Shown here: piece by piece, positions 7,915 through 18,043 of the stretch | Numbering within the stretch: the stretch's first letter is position 1 | Layout of the letters: every line of letters starts with the position of its first letter | DNA from: Shouchella lonarensis | Lineage (GTDB): Bacteria > Bacillota > Bacilli > Bacillales > Bacillaceae_D | Assembly: GCF_900096965.1 (NCBI RefSeq) | Contig: NZ_FMYM01000005.1 | Span: forward strand, 1-64,000 | Direction of reading: 5' to 3' | Length of the DNA: 64,000 nt | The notes under the pieces: generated by a model | What the model saw: the letters and a program-made list of their open reading frames with translations, nothing else | Database searches by the model: none | What the model was told of the DNA's origin: nothing | Made by a program: the position numbers and the translations under genes

Positions 7915-8490
7915 ATGGTGTTAAAGAAGCAAACGGTGTGGTTATTAACAATGTTAAGCTTGATGTTGGTGCTGGGGGCTTATTATGTTCTCCAAGAGCG
8001 TGGACCGAATTCTAGTTTAGTTGGTTCTTTAGAAGAGCAAAAGGAAAATGGAGAGGACACCGACGTAACCATTAATGTCGATGAAGAAGGAAACATTGCA
8101 GAGAATGATGCAGATATCATCTCGGATATTTCTGGGCACGTCAACTTTACAGAAGCAAGGTTAAAGATGGACGAGGCACGTTCCAAAAAAGCGGAGGAAT
8201 ACTCGCGTAAAGCCTCTGATGACCAAGCTTCTGCTGAGGAAAAAGTTGATGCTTATAACAAGTCGCTAGAGATATTGGCGATTAGTACCAACGAGGAAAT
8301 GCTTGAATCACTTATTCGGGCAGAAGGATACCATGATGCGCTCGTCATGTCGCAAGAAGATAAGGTGAAAGTAATGGTGCAAGCAGAATCGCTTACACCG
8401 GCACAAGCACTTGATATTATGCAACTTGCGGAAGAACAATTACAAACGACGAGTGCAGTCTCAGTTCAATTTGAACCGATGTCGAAGTGA
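7915..8490 (+). CDS. spoIIIAH: stage III sporulation protein AH
   Basis: 191 aa with an N-terminal membrane anchor (residues 7-27) and a C-terminal YscJ/FliF-like domain. That domain binds SpoIIQ across the intermembrane space in B. subtilis. Last gene of the operon, starting three bases after the spoIIIAG stop and followed by a terminator. Confidence 0.94.
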   Translation: MVLKKQTVWLLTMLSLMLVLGAYYVLQERGPNSSLVGSLEEQKENGEDTDVTINVDEEGNIAENDADIISDISGHVNFTEARLKMDEARSKKAEEYSRKASDDQASAEEKVDAYNKSLEILAISTNEEMLESLIRAEGYHDALVMSQEDKVKVMVQAESLTPAQALDIMQLAEEQLQTTSAVSVQFEPMSK

Positions 8491-8553
8491 CGACGGGAGT
8501 CGGAGATTAGAAAGAAAGTTTCATGGGACTTTGGTGACTGAATACGATGTATA

Positions 8554-8591
8554 GAACCAAGCCTTTATAGTGACCGGCTTGGTTCTTCTTT
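8554..8591 (+). terminator. terminator of the spoIIIA operon
   Basis: GAACCAAGCC and GGCTTGGTTC form a perfect 10-bp stem, followed by TTCTTT. Confidence 0.85.
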
Positions 8592-8645
8592 GTGTTGTTA
8601 AAATCACATTAATCATCAATAGAATAGGTAGAGCAAACGAAATAA

Positions 8646-9152
8646 CTATTCTTCGGCTTCAATCGCAATCGCTTTTGTTTCATGGATAGTACCATACGGG
8701 TGTTCGGGTGGGGCATAGATTGCATAAATTTTGAGAGGATCGTCCCCCGTGTTGGTAATATTGTGCCACTTTCCGGCAGGGACCATAATTGCATAATCAT
8801 CACGAGCATCCACTTGAAAATCTAAGTTTTCCTCACTGTCTCCCATTTGAACCAAACCCTGGCCTTCTTCTATACGGAGAAACTGATCCGTTGTTGGATG
8901 GACTTCTAAGCCAATGCTGTCACCAACATCAATACTCATCAGTGTTACTTGAAGGTAGGTTCCTGTCCATAATGCAGTACGATAAGTTTGATTTTTCTTT
9001 GTGGCTTCATCAATATTGACGACGAGTGGCATTTGTCCATAATCTCTGATGGTAATTCTGCCATGAAAATCACCATCACTTTGTTTTTCGTTCTGTTCAG
9101 AACCCATTCGGTACAATGAATCCCGCTGTTTGTTAAAGTATTCTTGGTACAT
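8646..9152 (-). CDS. cupin-domain protein
   Basis: A 168-aa single-domain cupin. The two cupin motifs are visible: GLEVHPTTDQFLRIEEG (motif 1, with H and E ligand positions) and VPAGKWHNITN (motif 2). Such proteins are often annotated mannose-6-phosphate isomerase-like, but the substrate cannot be told from the sequence. The ATG at 9152 follows AAAAGGAGAAG, so an upstream extension of the frame is not needed. It is divergent from the next gene and inserted between spoIIIAH and accB. Confidence 0.8.
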   Translation of the reverse strand: MYQEYFNKQRDSLYRMGSEQNEKQSDGDFHGRITIRDYGQMPLVVNIDEATKKNQTYRTALWTGTYLQVTLMSIDVGDSIGLEVHPTTDQFLRIEEGQGLVQMGDSEENLDFQVDARDDYAIMVPAGKWHNITNTGDDPLKIYAIYAPPEHPYGTIHETKAIAIEAEE

Positions 9153-9374
9153 ATCTCTTCTCCTTTTAGTGTTTATTTTTACCCTATGCATCATTTTATA
9201 AAGCGTGATGATTTTAAACATTAGATTGGATGAGTGGTTTACAAAAGTGAAACACGCGTTAATGGTTGCATTATTGCTCTTTATTATTAAAAAATACTCG
9301 TTTGTTGCATATGCAATTAGACATGTTACATGGTATAATACAGCAGTGAAGATTGAAGTGAGGAGAGATATTTA

Positions 9375-9752
9375 ATGGAATGGACGGATTTAACTGAAGG
9401 AGCGAAAGCAGTCCTTGAACAAACGAGAAATATTAAAAATGACCACATTCAAATCGTTGAATTTGAGGTGGGGTTTGCAGAAGAAGTAGAGGATGACGAT
9501 GGTGATAAAGTGCGTGTATCCATTCAAGAAGAAGACTACGCATCTTTGAAGCGATATACGCTTGAAAATGAGTATGGTGAAAAGTATCATATGGCGCGTA
9601 ATAAAAATATTGTTAAGATCATTTTACTTGAAGATGGGAAGATTCCTGAAAATTTATCAGAGTTCCCTGTGTTCCGCCAGTACCGCAATGTAGAACCTAA
9701 GAATGAGGCCATTGATCAGGAAATGGACGATTTAGGGATGGAAAACAAATAG
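9375..9752 (+). CDS. hypothetical acidic protein, 125 aa
   Basis: Not recognised. It is soluble, rich in Asp and Glu, with no signal peptide or membrane segment. GAGGAGAG before the ATG and an extended -10 type sequence (TGGTATAAT, ending at about 9339) upstream support expression as its own unit. It lies between the cupin gene and accB, a place where Bacillus relatives vary. Confidence 0.65.
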   Translation: MEWTDLTEGAKAVLEQTRNIKNDHIQIVEFEVGFAEEVEDDDGDKVRVSIQEEDYASLKRYTLENEYGEKYHMARNKNIVKIILLEDGKIPENLSEFPVFRQYRNVEPKNEAIDQEMDDLGMENK

Positions 9753-9826
9753 CAGTGAGCTGCTAGAAGAAATCTCACTTTCACTTTTTTAACAAGAAAG
9801 TTTTAAAAGGAGTTGTCATATAACCA

Positions 9827-10321
9827 ATGAAAATTGAAGATGTAAAGGACTTACTTACAGCGTTTGATGCTTCGTCTATAGACGAGTTGTCATTTGAGCA
9901 AGATAATATGAAGATTTCGTTGAAAAAACATGCACCAATTAGCGGACAAGCGGTGTCATCCATCATACCAATGTCGCCACAAGCAGCATCTCCCCCTGTG
10001 GCAACGCAAGAAGCACCACTTGCCTCGTCGGTGCAAAATACAGCAGACACTTCGGCGACAGAAGAAACAGACAACCGTCATTTGTTTACGGTTACTTCTC
10101 CTATGGTAGGGACATTTTATGCAGCGCCTTCTCCTGGGGCAGACCCATATGTGAAAGTGGGAGACACGGTCGATGAGGAAACGGTCGTTTGTATCGTGGA
10201 GGCAATGAAACTAATGAACCCAATTGTAGCCGATGTAAAAGGACGTATTACAAAGATCGTCGTTGAAAACGGTGAGTTAGTTGAATATGGACAACCGTTA
10301 ATGATTGTAGAACGGACATAG
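9827..10321 (+). CDS. accB: biotin carboxyl carrier protein of acetyl-CoA carboxylase
   Basis: Carries the biotin that moves CO2 from AccC to the carboxyltransferase in malonyl-CoA synthesis, the first step of fatty acid synthesis. It is 164 aa: an N-terminal helical segment, a Pro/Ala/Ser-rich linker (about residues 45-85) and a C-terminal biotinyl domain. The EAMKLMN biotinylation motif lies near residue 128. It precedes accC by 16 bases. Confidence 0.96.
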   Translation: MKIEDVKDLLTAFDASSIDELSFEQDNMKISLKKHAPISGQAVSSIIPMSPQAASPPVATQEAPLASSVQNTADTSATEETDNRHLFTVTSPMVGTFYAAPSPGADPYVKVGDTVDEETVVCIVEAMKLMNPIVADVKGRITKIVVENGELVEYGQPLMIVERT

Positions 10322-10337
10322 TTGGAGGCGGGAACCG

Positions 10338-11684
10338 ATGATGAAACGCATTTTAATAGCTAATCGTGGAGAAATCGCCGTGCGTATCATTCGCGCATGC
10401 AAAGAACTTGGGATTGAAACGGTTGCCGTGTATTCAGAAGCAGATGCAGAAGCACTTCACGTTCAGTTAGCAGATGAGGCTTTTTGTATTGGTCCGACCC
10501 CGTCAGCTAAAAGTTACTTAAATTTCACGAATTTGATGAGTGTGGCCACATTAACCGAAACCGATGCCATCCATCCAGGGTATGGCTTTTTAGCAGAGAA
10601 CGCGGATTTTGCTGAGATTTGTGGAGATTGTAACGTTACGTTCATTGGTCCAAGTCCGTCTGCAATTAATCGAATGGGTACAAAAGATGTCGCACGTGAT
10701 ACGATGGAAGCTGCAGGTGTTCCCATTGTACCCGGCTCTAAAGGGATCATCGGGTCTATAGAAGAAGGCGCGCGTATTGCAGTAGAAATCGGTTATCCTG
10801 TGATTATAAAAGCAACTGCAGGCGGTGGTGGAAAAGGCATTCGGGTTGCCCGGAATGAAAAAGAATTACGGGCAGGAATTGAAGTAACTCAGCAAGAAGC
10901 TGAAACGGCTTTTGGAAATCCTGGGGTATATTTAGAGAAATATATCGAGGATTTCCGTCATGTTGAAATTCAAGTATTAGCGGATAACCACGGAAACGTG
11001 ATCCATTTAGGGGAACGTGATTGCACGATCCAACGTCGTTTACAGAAGTTGTTAGAAGAAACCCCTTCACCAGCGATTTCTGAAGCAAAGCGGCAAGAAA
11101 TGGGCGCGGCTGCTGTAGCGGCTGCCAGGGCAGTAGAGTATTCAGGCGCAGGAACAGTTGAATTCATTTATGACCATCATACAGGCGATTTTTATTTCAT
11201 GGAGATGAATACCCGTATTCAAGTTGAGCACCCTGTGACAGAAATGGTGACGGGGATTGATTTAATAAAAGAACAAATTCGCGTTGCCGCTGGAGAAGTG
11301 TTATCCTTTACACAAGAGGATGTGACTTTTTCAGGTTGGGCAATCGAATGCCGCATCAATGCAGAAAACCCACTGAAGAACTTCATGCCATCTCCAGGGA
11401 AAGTTGTTGATTATTTAGCACCAGGTGGTTTTGGTGTTCGTGTTGATTCGGCTGTTTACCCAGGCTATGTGATTTCCCCGTTTTATGATTCCATGATTGC
11501 TAAAGTGATCACACATGGTGCGACACGTGAAGAAGCGATTGCCCGTATGAAGCGAGCGTTAGCCGAATTTGGGATTGAAGGCGTAGAAACAACGATTCCT
11601 TTTCATTTAGGCTTACTGAATCATGACGTATTTGTCTCAGGTAAGTTTAATACAAAATTTGTGGAAGAGCATGATGTGATTTGA
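10338..11684 (+). CDS. accC: biotin carboxylase subunit of acetyl-CoA carboxylase
   Basis: ATP-dependent carboxylation of the biotin on AccB. It is 448 aa, the usual length. Visible are the N-terminal [15 protein letters not shown], the glycine-rich ATP-grasp loop [13 protein letters not shown] (near residue 158), and [14 protein letters not shown] with catalytic Glu, Asn and Arg. The ATG could be the first or second of two adjacent ones; GGAGGCGGG precedes them. Operon with accB and yqhY. Confidence 0.96.
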   Translation: MMKRILIANRGEIAVRIIRACKELGIETVAVYSEADAEALHVQLADEAFCIGPTPSAKSYLNFTNLMSVATLTETDAIHPGYGFLAENADFAEICGDCNVTFIGPSPSAINRMGTKDVARDTMEAAGVPIVPGSKGIIGSIEEGARIAVEIGYPVIIKATAGGGGKGIRVARNEKELRAGIEVTQQEAETAFGNPGVYLEKYIEDFRHVEIQVLADNHGNVIHLGERDCTIQRRLQKLLEETPSPAISEAKRQEMGAAAVAAARAVEYSGAGTVEFIYDHHTGDFYFMEMNTRIQVEHPVTEMVTGIDLIKEQIRVAAGEVLSFTQEDVTFSGWAIECRINAENPLKNFMPSPGKVVDYLAPGGFGVRVDSAVYPGYVISPFYDSMIAKVITHGATREEAIARMKRALAEFGIEGVETTIPFHLGLLNHDVFVSGKFNTKFVEEHDVI

Positions 11685-11714
11685 TCAGAAAATCGTAGTG
11701 GAGGGATGTTGACG

Positions 11715-12107
11715 ATGGAAGAGCAATTGCTAGGATTAGAAGAAGAAAAAAGTGGTCTTGGTAAAGTAGAGATTTCTCCAGAGGTTATTGAAGTGATTGC
11801 CGGTATTGCGGCGCAGGAAGTAGAAGGTGTAGCCGGTTTGCGCGGGAACTTTGCTGCGGATGTTGCGGAACGCTTTGGGCGCAAAAATCACGGTAAAGGT
11901 GTGAAAGTAGAACTAGGTGATGATGGGATTACAATTGATGTTGCGCTAATTATTCACTATGGTGCAACAGTTCCGGAAGTAGCAAATCTTGTGCAGCTTA
12001 ATATACAGCAAGCGTTAGAAACGATGACAGCACTTGAGCTAAAGGCCATTCACATACACGTTGTAGATGTACATTTTGAGCCAAAAGAAACAGCGGGCGA
12101 AGTCTGA
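11715..12107 (+). CDS. yqhY: Asp23/Gls24 family protein YqhY
   Basis: An Asp23/Gls24 (DUF322) envelope-stress family protein of 130 aa. The motif ISPEVIEVIAGIAAQEVEGV and the later DVALIIHYGATVPEVANLVQ are typical. YqhY sits with accB-accC throughout Bacillus and has been linked to control of acetyl-CoA carboxylase activity in B. subtilis. The ATG at 11715 gives correct spacing to GGAGGG, whereas the ATG at 11706 touches it. Confidence 0.9.
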   Translation: MEEQLLGLEEEKSGLGKVEISPEVIEVIAGIAAQEVEGVAGLRGNFAADVAERFGRKNHGKGVKVELGDDGITIDVALIIHYGATVPEVANLVQLNIQQALETMTALELKAIHIHVVDVHFEPKETAGEV

Positions 12108-12116
12108 ATCGGAAGC

Positions 12117-12139
12117 AGCCGGCATTTGCCGGCTTTTTT
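12117..12139 (+). terminator. terminator after yqhY
   Basis: AGCCGGCA and TGCCGGCT form an 8-bp GC-rich stem with a two-base loop, then six T. Ends the accB-accC-yqhY unit. Confidence 0.9.
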
Positions 12140-12216
12140 CATGATCGGTCGAGTGTACATGACGGTCGAATGGTTTTACGCTATACTGAAGATAGAATTT
12201 GTTAAAGGAGTTCATT

Positions 12217-12624
12217 ATGAATCGACGGGTAGCCCGATTGCGGGCCGTACAAACATTATATCAAGTGAATTTAATTCAAACGGACGTAGATCGTGCGATG
12301 AAAAATACACTCAGTCCAGAAGATGAGCCAAGTGCGTTTTTTGAAGAACTTGTCAATGGCACATTGGCGCATACAACGCAACTTGATGCATGGTTGAGCA
12401 AGAATATTAAAGGATATACACTTGATCGTCTAGGCTATGTTGATCGTGCGATTGCTCGTATGGCGTTATTTGAGATGCTGTACATTGAAGACATTCCATT
12501 CAACGTGACATTAAATGAGGCGATAGAACTTGCAAAGGCGTTCGGTGGAGAGGATGCTGGACGTTTTATGAACGGTGTATTGCATCATTCATATGAAATG
12601 GCTACACAAAAAAAGAATAATTGA
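12217..12624 (+). CDS. nusB: transcription antitermination factor NusB
   Basis: Binds boxA RNA with NusE (S10) in rRNA antitermination. It is 135 aa, all helical. The N-terminal MNRRVARLRAVQTLYQ and the C-terminal LNEAIELAKAFGGEDAGRFMNGVL are conserved NusB signatures. ATG at 12217 after AAAGGAG. First gene of a probable operon running to recN. Confidence 0.95.
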   Translation: MNRRVARLRAVQTLYQVNLIQTDVDRAMKNTLSPEDEPSAFFEELVNGTLAHTTQLDAWLSKNIKGYTLDRLGYVDRAIARMALFEMLYIEDIPFNVTLNEAIELAKAFGGEDAGRFMNGVLHHSYEMATQKKNN

Positions 12625-12643
12625 AAAAGGGAGCGACCTACAC

Positions 12644-13501
12644 ATGTCAGCGACAATCATTGACGGGAAACAACTTGCACAAAAAAAAGGTGAGATGATT
12701 AAGACTGCACTCGAACGCTTAAAGACACAAGGGATCACGCCGGGACTTGCTGTCATGTTAGTAGGAGAAGACCCAGCAAGCGAAACGTACGTACGCAATA
12801 AACAACGAGCATGTGAACGGATGGGTATTCATTCTCGTCTTATTCGGTTACCGACGACAGCGACTGAACAACACTTACTTGATCATGTGGTACAACTGAA
12901 CGAAGATCCACATATTGATGGCATTCTTGTCCAACTACCGTTGCCGGTGCACATTTCAACAGAGACAGTCATCCGTGCGATCTCACCTGAAAAAGATGTA
13001 GACTGTTTTCATCCGCTAAATGTTGGAAAGATGATTTTGGGGGAAACAGGATTTTTGCCGTGTACGCCACATGGCATACTCGTCATGTTAAAAGAAATCG
13101 GTGTAACATTGTCTGGAAAACACGTTGTTGTTGTTGGTCGTAGTCACATTGTTGGCAAACCGGTAGGACAACTTTTATTGAATGAAGATGCAACGGTCAC
13201 ATATTGTCACTCACGGACGGAAAACCTGTCTTCTTTTACGAAACAAGCGGATATATTGATTGTTGCAGTCGGTCGGGCGAACTTGATTACAGAAGCAGAC
13301 GTCAAAGAAGGGGCAATTGTCATTGATGTTGGCATGAATCGTGTGAATAACAAGCTTGTTGGTGACGTGGAGTTTGCATCTGTCCGTGATAAAGCCGCGT
13401 TTTTAACACCAGTACCAGGTGGCGTCGGACCGATGACGATCACAATGCTGCTCGAAAATACGGTTTATGCAGCGACGAAAGCACGCGCAGTAATGGCCTA
13501 G
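12644..13501 (+). CDS. folD: bifunctional methylenetetrahydrofolate dehydrogenase/cyclohydrolase
   Basis: Converts 5,10-methylene-THF to 10-formyl-THF in one-carbon metabolism. It is 285 aa, the usual length. GEDPASETYVRNKQRACE with the active-site Tyr and Lys lies near residues 42-60, VQLPLP near 99-104, VVGRSHIVGKP near 163-173 and the C-terminal TPVPGGVGPMT near 260. The ATG at 12644 follows AAAGGGAG. Confidence 0.96.
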   Translation: MSATIIDGKQLAQKKGEMIKTALERLKTQGITPGLAVMLVGEDPASETYVRNKQRACERMGIHSRLIRLPTTATEQHLLDHVVQLNEDPHIDGILVQLPLPVHISTETVIRAISPEKDVDCFHPLNVGKMILGETGFLPCTPHGILVMLKEIGVTLSGKHVVVVGRSHIVGKPVGQLLLNEDATVTYCHSRTENLSSFTKQADILIVAVGRANLITEADVKEGAIVIDVGMNRVNNKLVGDVEFASVRDKAAFLTPVPGGVGPMTITMLLENTVYAATKARAVMA

Positions 13502-13542
13502 ACAATTTGTGTGGGCGTCCTAAGGGAGAGAGGACGGGAAAA

Positions 13543-14889
13543 ATGAATCAGACATGGACAGTAAGTGACGTGTCTCGTTATATGAAAGAGTTGATTGAAG
13601 CAGATGCGTTCTTGCCCGAATTATGGATACGAGGGGAAGTCTCTAATTTAAAGCAGCATGCACGTGGACATATGTATTTCACATTAAAAGATAAACATTC
13701 TCGTCTACAATCCGTCATGTTTGCTGGTTACAATCGTTACTTACGTTTTACCCCAGAGAATGGGATGCACGTGCTTATTCGTGGTGAAATCAATGTATAC
13801 GAGCCGTATGGACAATATCAATTGTACGCAAAAGAAATGCAACCAGATGGCGTTGGTGATTTACATGTCGCTTATGAGCAACTGAAAGGTAAATTAGAAG
13901 CAGAGGGTTTATTTTCAGAAGCACGAAAACGCCCTTTACCACGTTTTCCTTGCCATATTGCGATTGTCACCTCACGGACTGGTGCAGCATTGCAAGACAT
14001 GTTGACAACGTTAAAACGGCGTTTCCCCCAAGTGAAGGTGACATTGTTTCCCACGCTTGTTCAAGGAACAGGGGCGCCTGCCTCTATTTGTCGCGCGATT
14101 ATGCAGGCGAGTGTAGCAAATATATTTGATTGTATGATCGTCGGTCGAGGTGGCGGATCTATCGAGGAGTTATGGGCATTTAATGACGAGACAGTTGTGC
14201 GGGCGATTGCGGAAGCGAGCATTCCGGTTATTTCTGCGGTTGGACATGAAACCGATTTTACGTTAAGTGACTTTGTTGCTGATAAACGCGCAGCAACACC
14301 AACAGCTGCAGCAACACTGGCTGTACCAGATGTTGCCGAGCTCAAAGGGCAATTAGCAAGCTTGACTGATCGGTTATGTCGGGCAATGAAAGTACATAAA
14401 GAGCAGAGACGTGCGCAGCTTGAGCGGTGCGAACGTTTTTTGAAACGAATTAATCTGCGCCGACAGTTATGGCAAAAAGAGCAGCAGTTGGAGCAATTGT
14501 ATGAACGAATGTTGTTAAATGGAGCACATTATGTTACGAAACATCGCCTTCGCTATGAATCACGATATGAGGCATTGCAACGTCTTCATCCTTCTTTTCG
14601 CCTTGCTAGGTTAAAAGAGACGTTAACAGGGCAAGAGCGTGCATTAAAACGGGCAATATCCAACCAGTTAAAAGACAAACGACAATATTTTGCAGCCACT
14701 GTGCAACAGTTAGAATTGTTAAGCCCGTTGCGTGTGATGGCACGTGGTTATACACTTGTTCATAAAGGCGAACAGCTCGTACGTTCCGTTGCAGATGTAG
14801 ATGTGGCGGATGATCTGTGCGTGTCGGTATTAGATGGTACGCTGATGTGTAAAGTCGTCGCAAAACAAAATGATGGGGGTGAGAAATGA
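13543..14889 (+). CDS. xseA: exodeoxyribonuclease VII large subunit
   Basis: Single-strand DNA exonuclease subunit. It is 448 aa, with an N-terminal OB-fold (residues 1-110), a catalytic domain (GRGGGSIEELWAFN near 204-217 and GHETDFTLSDFVADKRAATPT near 240-260) and a long C-terminal coiled coil that binds XseB. The ATG at 13543 follows GAGAGGACGGG. Its stop overlaps the xseB start. Confidence 0.95.
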   Translation: MNQTWTVSDVSRYMKELIEADAFLPELWIRGEVSNLKQHARGHMYFTLKDKHSRLQSVMFAGYNRYLRFTPENGMHVLIRGEINVYEPYGQYQLYAKEMQPDGVGDLHVAYEQLKGKLEAEGLFSEARKRPLPRFPCHIAIVTSRTGAALQDMLTTLKRRFPQVKVTLFPTLVQGTGAPASICRAIMQASVANIFDCMIVGRGGGSIEELWAFNDETVVRAIAEASIPVISAVGHETDFTLSDFVADKRAATPTAAATLAVPDVAELKGQLASLTDRLCRAMKVHKEQRRAQLERCERFLKRINLRRQLWQKEQQLEQLYERMLLNGAHYVTKHRLRYESRYEALQRLHPSFRLARLKETLTGQERALKRAISNQLKDKRQYFAATVQQLELLSPLRVMARGYTLVHKGEQLVRSVADVDVADDLCVSVLDGTLMCKVVAKQNDGGEK

Positions 14890-15131
14890 TGAGTGAGAAG
14901 CAAGAACAAAAAACATTTGAAGCATCTATGACCGAGCTTGAGGATGTCGTTGAACAACTTGAGCGAGGCGAAGTCCCGCTTGAAGAAGCACTGCAAATGT
15001 TCAAGCGTGGTATGGCTCTTTCAAAGGATTGTCATGAAAAGTTACTAAACGTTGAGCGACAACTTGATCAAGTCATGGATGAAGATGGAGAATTAAGTGA
15101 AGTGGATTTGCAAAAGGGGGCAAACGGATGA
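14886..15131 (+). CDS. xseB: exodeoxyribonuclease VII small subunit
   Basis: A short helical protein of 81 aa that decorates the XseA coiled coil. FEASMTELEDVVEQLERGEVPLEEAL is the family signature. The ATG overlaps the xseA stop by four bases, and its own stop overlaps the ispA start by four. Confidence 0.94.
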   Translation: MMSEKQEQKTFEASMTELEDVVEQLERGEVPLEEALQMFKRGMALSKDCHEKLLNVERQLDQVMDEDGELSEVDLQKGANG

Positions 15132-16006
15132 ATGTATTTGTGTCAGAAGTGAGACAACTAATAGATCGACACCTCCCTCACTATGTGCAGTCACTACAAG
15201 CGGAGCCACGTTTAAAAGAAGCAATGTGTTATTCATTGGAAGCAGGCGGTAAGCGCGTGCGTCCGCTTTTATTAATGGCGGTTTTAGAAGCTTATGGAAA
15301 GCCCATTTCAATTGGGCTTGAAGCTGCCTGTGCAATTGAAATGGTGCATACATATTCATTGATCCATGATGATTTGCCAGCAATGGACGATGATGACTAT
15401 CGGCGAGGCCAATTAACCAACCATAAAATGTATGATGAAGCAACAGCTATTTTGGCGGGAGATGCGCTGTTAACACATAGTTTTGGCCTCATTGCCGATG
15501 CTGAAACAACGGAGATGACAGCGGAAATAAAGGTCGCACTCATTTCAATTTTCAGTAAAGCAATTGGCGCTCCTGGAATGGTTGGGGGACAGTTGGCTGA
15601 TATGTTGGCAGAAAAAAAGTCGTTAACTGTAGATGAGCTGGCTCATATTCATCGTCGCAAAACAGGTGATTTACTCACTTTTTCAATTGTCGCCGGGGCA
15701 TATATTGCAGGTGTGAATAAAGAAGACCGATTGTGTCTGGAACAATTTGGACAAGAGCTCGGGCTTGTATTTCAAATTAAAGATGACATACTCGATGTTG
15801 AATCAGATAGTGAAACGTTAGGTAAACCGGTGGGGAGTGATGAGACAAATTATAAAAGCACGTATCCGGGATTATTAGGTTTGGACGGAGCAAAAAAGAT
15901 GCTATCCTACCATCATGAGCAAGCAAAAGGATATTTGCACAAACTAGGGCTTTCTGACACCATTTTAGGGGAAATTGCGGATTACTTAGTTGAACGATTG
16001 CATTAA
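15128..16006 (+). CDS. ispA: farnesyl diphosphate synthase
   Basis: Condenses isopentenyl diphosphate with DMAPP/GPP to make FPP, feeding undecaprenyl, quinone and haem A side-chain synthesis. It is 292 aa. GGKRVRP (residues 38-44) is the IPP site. The first aspartate-rich motif DDLPAMDDDD is near residue 81, and the second, DDILDVESD, near 220. Placed with dxs, so two isoprenoid steps are encoded side by side. Confidence 0.95.
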   Translation: MNVFVSEVRQLIDRHLPHYVQSLQAEPRLKEAMCYSLEAGGKRVRPLLLMAVLEAYGKPISIGLEAACAIEMVHTYSLIHDDLPAMDDDDYRRGQLTNHKMYDEATAILAGDALLTHSFGLIADAETTEMTAEIKVALISIFSKAIGAPGMVGGQLADMLAEKKSLTVDELAHIHRRKTGDLLTFSIVAGAYIAGVNKEDRLCLEQFGQELGLVFQIKDDILDVESDSETLGKPVGSDETNYKSTYPGLLGLDGAKKMLSYHHEQAKGYLHKLGLSDTILGEIADYLVERLH

Positions 16007-16151
16007 CACGAAAGGTTTTGCGTTAATGCTAGTATTCGCACTGTCTTTTTTGATATACTGGAGTTTAGGAAAAAAACCAGGTAGCATAGAAAGTGTTAAA
16101 TAGCGCACGCTTCCAGGTCATGAACAGACTAGGAAAATGGGGGTTTCATCG

Positions 16152-18038
16152 ATGAACCTTGAAGAAATCCAGAATCCGATGTTTTTAAAACATTATTCGA
16201 ATAAACAGCTTGAGGAACTTGCAAGCGATATTCGTCGTTTTTTAGTTGAAAAATTATCGGTGAATGGCGGTCACATTGGGCCAAACTTAGGAGTAGTAGA
16301 ATTAACGCTCGTGTTACACCAATTATTTGAGAGCCCAAAAGACAAATTGATATGGGATGTTGGTCACCAATCGTATGTACACAAGATTTTAACAGGACGA
16401 GCAAACCAGTTTGATACAATGCGTCAATATGAAGGGTTATGTGGTTTCCCGAAGCGATCAGAAAGTGAGCATGACGTATGGGAAACGGGGCATAGCTCAA
16501 CATCATTATCAGCAGCAATGGGAATGGCGGCTGCCCGAGATTTAAAGGGTGAAAAGGAGCATATTGTTGCCATTATTGGTGATGGCGCGTTGACAGGTGG
16601 AATGGCGCTTGAAGCATTGAATCACATTGGGCATGAGCAAACGAATTTGATCGTCGTGCTAAATGACAATGAAATGTCGATTGCCCCGAATGTGGGCGCG
16701 TTGCATGGTATTTTAGGGCGTCTCCGCACGGCTGGTAAATATCAAAAAGCAAAAGAAGAATTGGAACACCTCGTTCGGAAAATCCCTGCTTTTGGCGGAA
16801 AGCTGGCTGATACAGCGGAACGGGTTAAAGACAGTTTGAAATATATGATGGTACAAGGGATGTTTTTTGAAGAGATGGGCTTTACTTATTTAGGTCCAGT
16901 GGATGGGCATGATTTTGCCGATCTTAATGATCAATTAAATTGCGCAAAGAAAATGTCCGGACCGGTACTCGTTCATGTCTTGACAAAGAAAGGCAAAGGC
17001 TATCGCCCGGCCGAAGAAGACGAAACAGGTGCATGGCATGGGACAGGTCCTTATAAAATTGAGAGCGGTGAAATGGTGAAAAAGTCAGGTCCACCAAGTT
17101 ACCCTAGTGTATTTGCCAACACGCTCAAGAAGATCGCCCGTGAGGATGAACGCGTTGTCGCGATTACGCCAGCAATGCCAGGTGGTTCAAAACTAGACTT
17201 GTTTGCAGAAGAATTCCCTCACCGTATGTTCGATGTTGGGATTGCTGAGCAACATGCCGCAACGATGGCAGCAGGGCTTGCAACGCAAGGAATGAAACCA
17301 GTGTATGCAGTGTACTCAACGTTTTTACAACGTGGTTATGATCAAGTAGTGCACGATATTTGTAGGCAAAATTTGAATGTCGTGATTGCGATTGATCGCG
17401 CAGGGTTAGTTGGTGCAGATGGAGAAACGCACCAAGGTGTATTTGACATCGCTTTTTTGCGCTCACTTCCAAATATGGTGATTTTAAACCCACAAAATGA
17501 AAATGAACTGCAGCATATGCTTTATACGGCGCTCTGTTATGATGATGGCCCAATTGCAGTTCGTTATCCGCGTGGGAATGGCACAGGTGTAAAAATGGAT
17601 GAGCAATTAAAGGTGTGGCCTATTGGAAAATGGGACGTGCTGCATGAAGGAAATGATGCAACCATCATTACATTTGGCACGATGGTACCAGTTGCGATAC
17701 AGGCCGTTGCTCAAATCGAACAGTCAGGCACCCGTGTTCGTTTAATTAATGCGACGTCTGTAAAACCGCTTGATGAAGCACTCTTAATGGAAGTTGCCAG
17801 CGCTAATCACCCCGTTTTGACACTGGAGGAATCTGTTTTGCAAGGTGGATTTGGTAGTGCTGTACTCGAGTTTTTCCATGATCAAGGGTGCCAGGTTGAT
17901 GTGAAGCGTCTAGGCATTCCCGATCGTTTCATTGAACATGGTCGTGTTGAGGAATTATACGAGGAAATTGGTTTGACATCACGTCATGTGGCAGATGCAT
18001 TGGTAAGTATGCTACCAACGAGAAAGAAACGGGCGTAG
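16152..18038 (+). CDS. dxs: 1-deoxy-D-xylulose-5-phosphate synthase
   Basis: A TPP enzyme joining pyruvate and glyceraldehyde 3-phosphate, the entry step of the non-mevalonate isoprenoid pathway. It is 628 aa. [13 protein letters not shown] is near residue 73. The TPP/Mg motif [18 protein letters not shown] with its distant Asn lies near residues 145-175, and the transketolase pyrimidine-binding domain follows ([16 protein letters not shown] near 360). The ATG at 16152 is chosen by spacing to GGGGG. Confidence 0.95.
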   Translation: MNLEEIQNPMFLKHYSNKQLEELASDIRRFLVEKLSVNGGHIGPNLGVVELTLVLHQLFESPKDKLIWDVGHQSYVHKILTGRANQFDTMRQYEGLCGFPKRSESEHDVWETGHSSTSLSAAMGMAAARDLKGEKEHIVAIIGDGALTGGMALEALNHIGHEQTNLIVVLNDNEMSIAPNVGALHGILGRLRTAGKYQKAKEELEHLVRKIPAFGGKLADTAERVKDSLKYMMVQGMFFEEMGFTYLGPVDGHDFADLNDQLNCAKKMSGPVLVHVLTKKGKGYRPAEEDETGAWHGTGPYKIESGEMVKKSGPPSYPSVFANTLKKIAREDERVVAITPAMPGGSKLDLFAEEFPHRMFDVGIAEQHAATMAAGLATQGMKPVYAVYSTFLQRGYDQVVHDICRQNLNVVIAIDRAGLVGADGETHQGVFDIAFLRSLPNMVILNPQNENELQHMLYTALCYDDGPIAVRYPRGNGTGVKMDEQLKVWPIGKWDVLHEGNDATIITFGTMVPVAIQAVAQIEQSGTRVRLINATSVKPLDEALLMEVASANHPVLTLEESVLQGGFGSAVLEFFHDQGCQVDVKRLGIPDRFIEHGRVEELYEEIGLTSRHVADALVSMLPTRKKRA

Positions 18039-18043
18039 TGAAA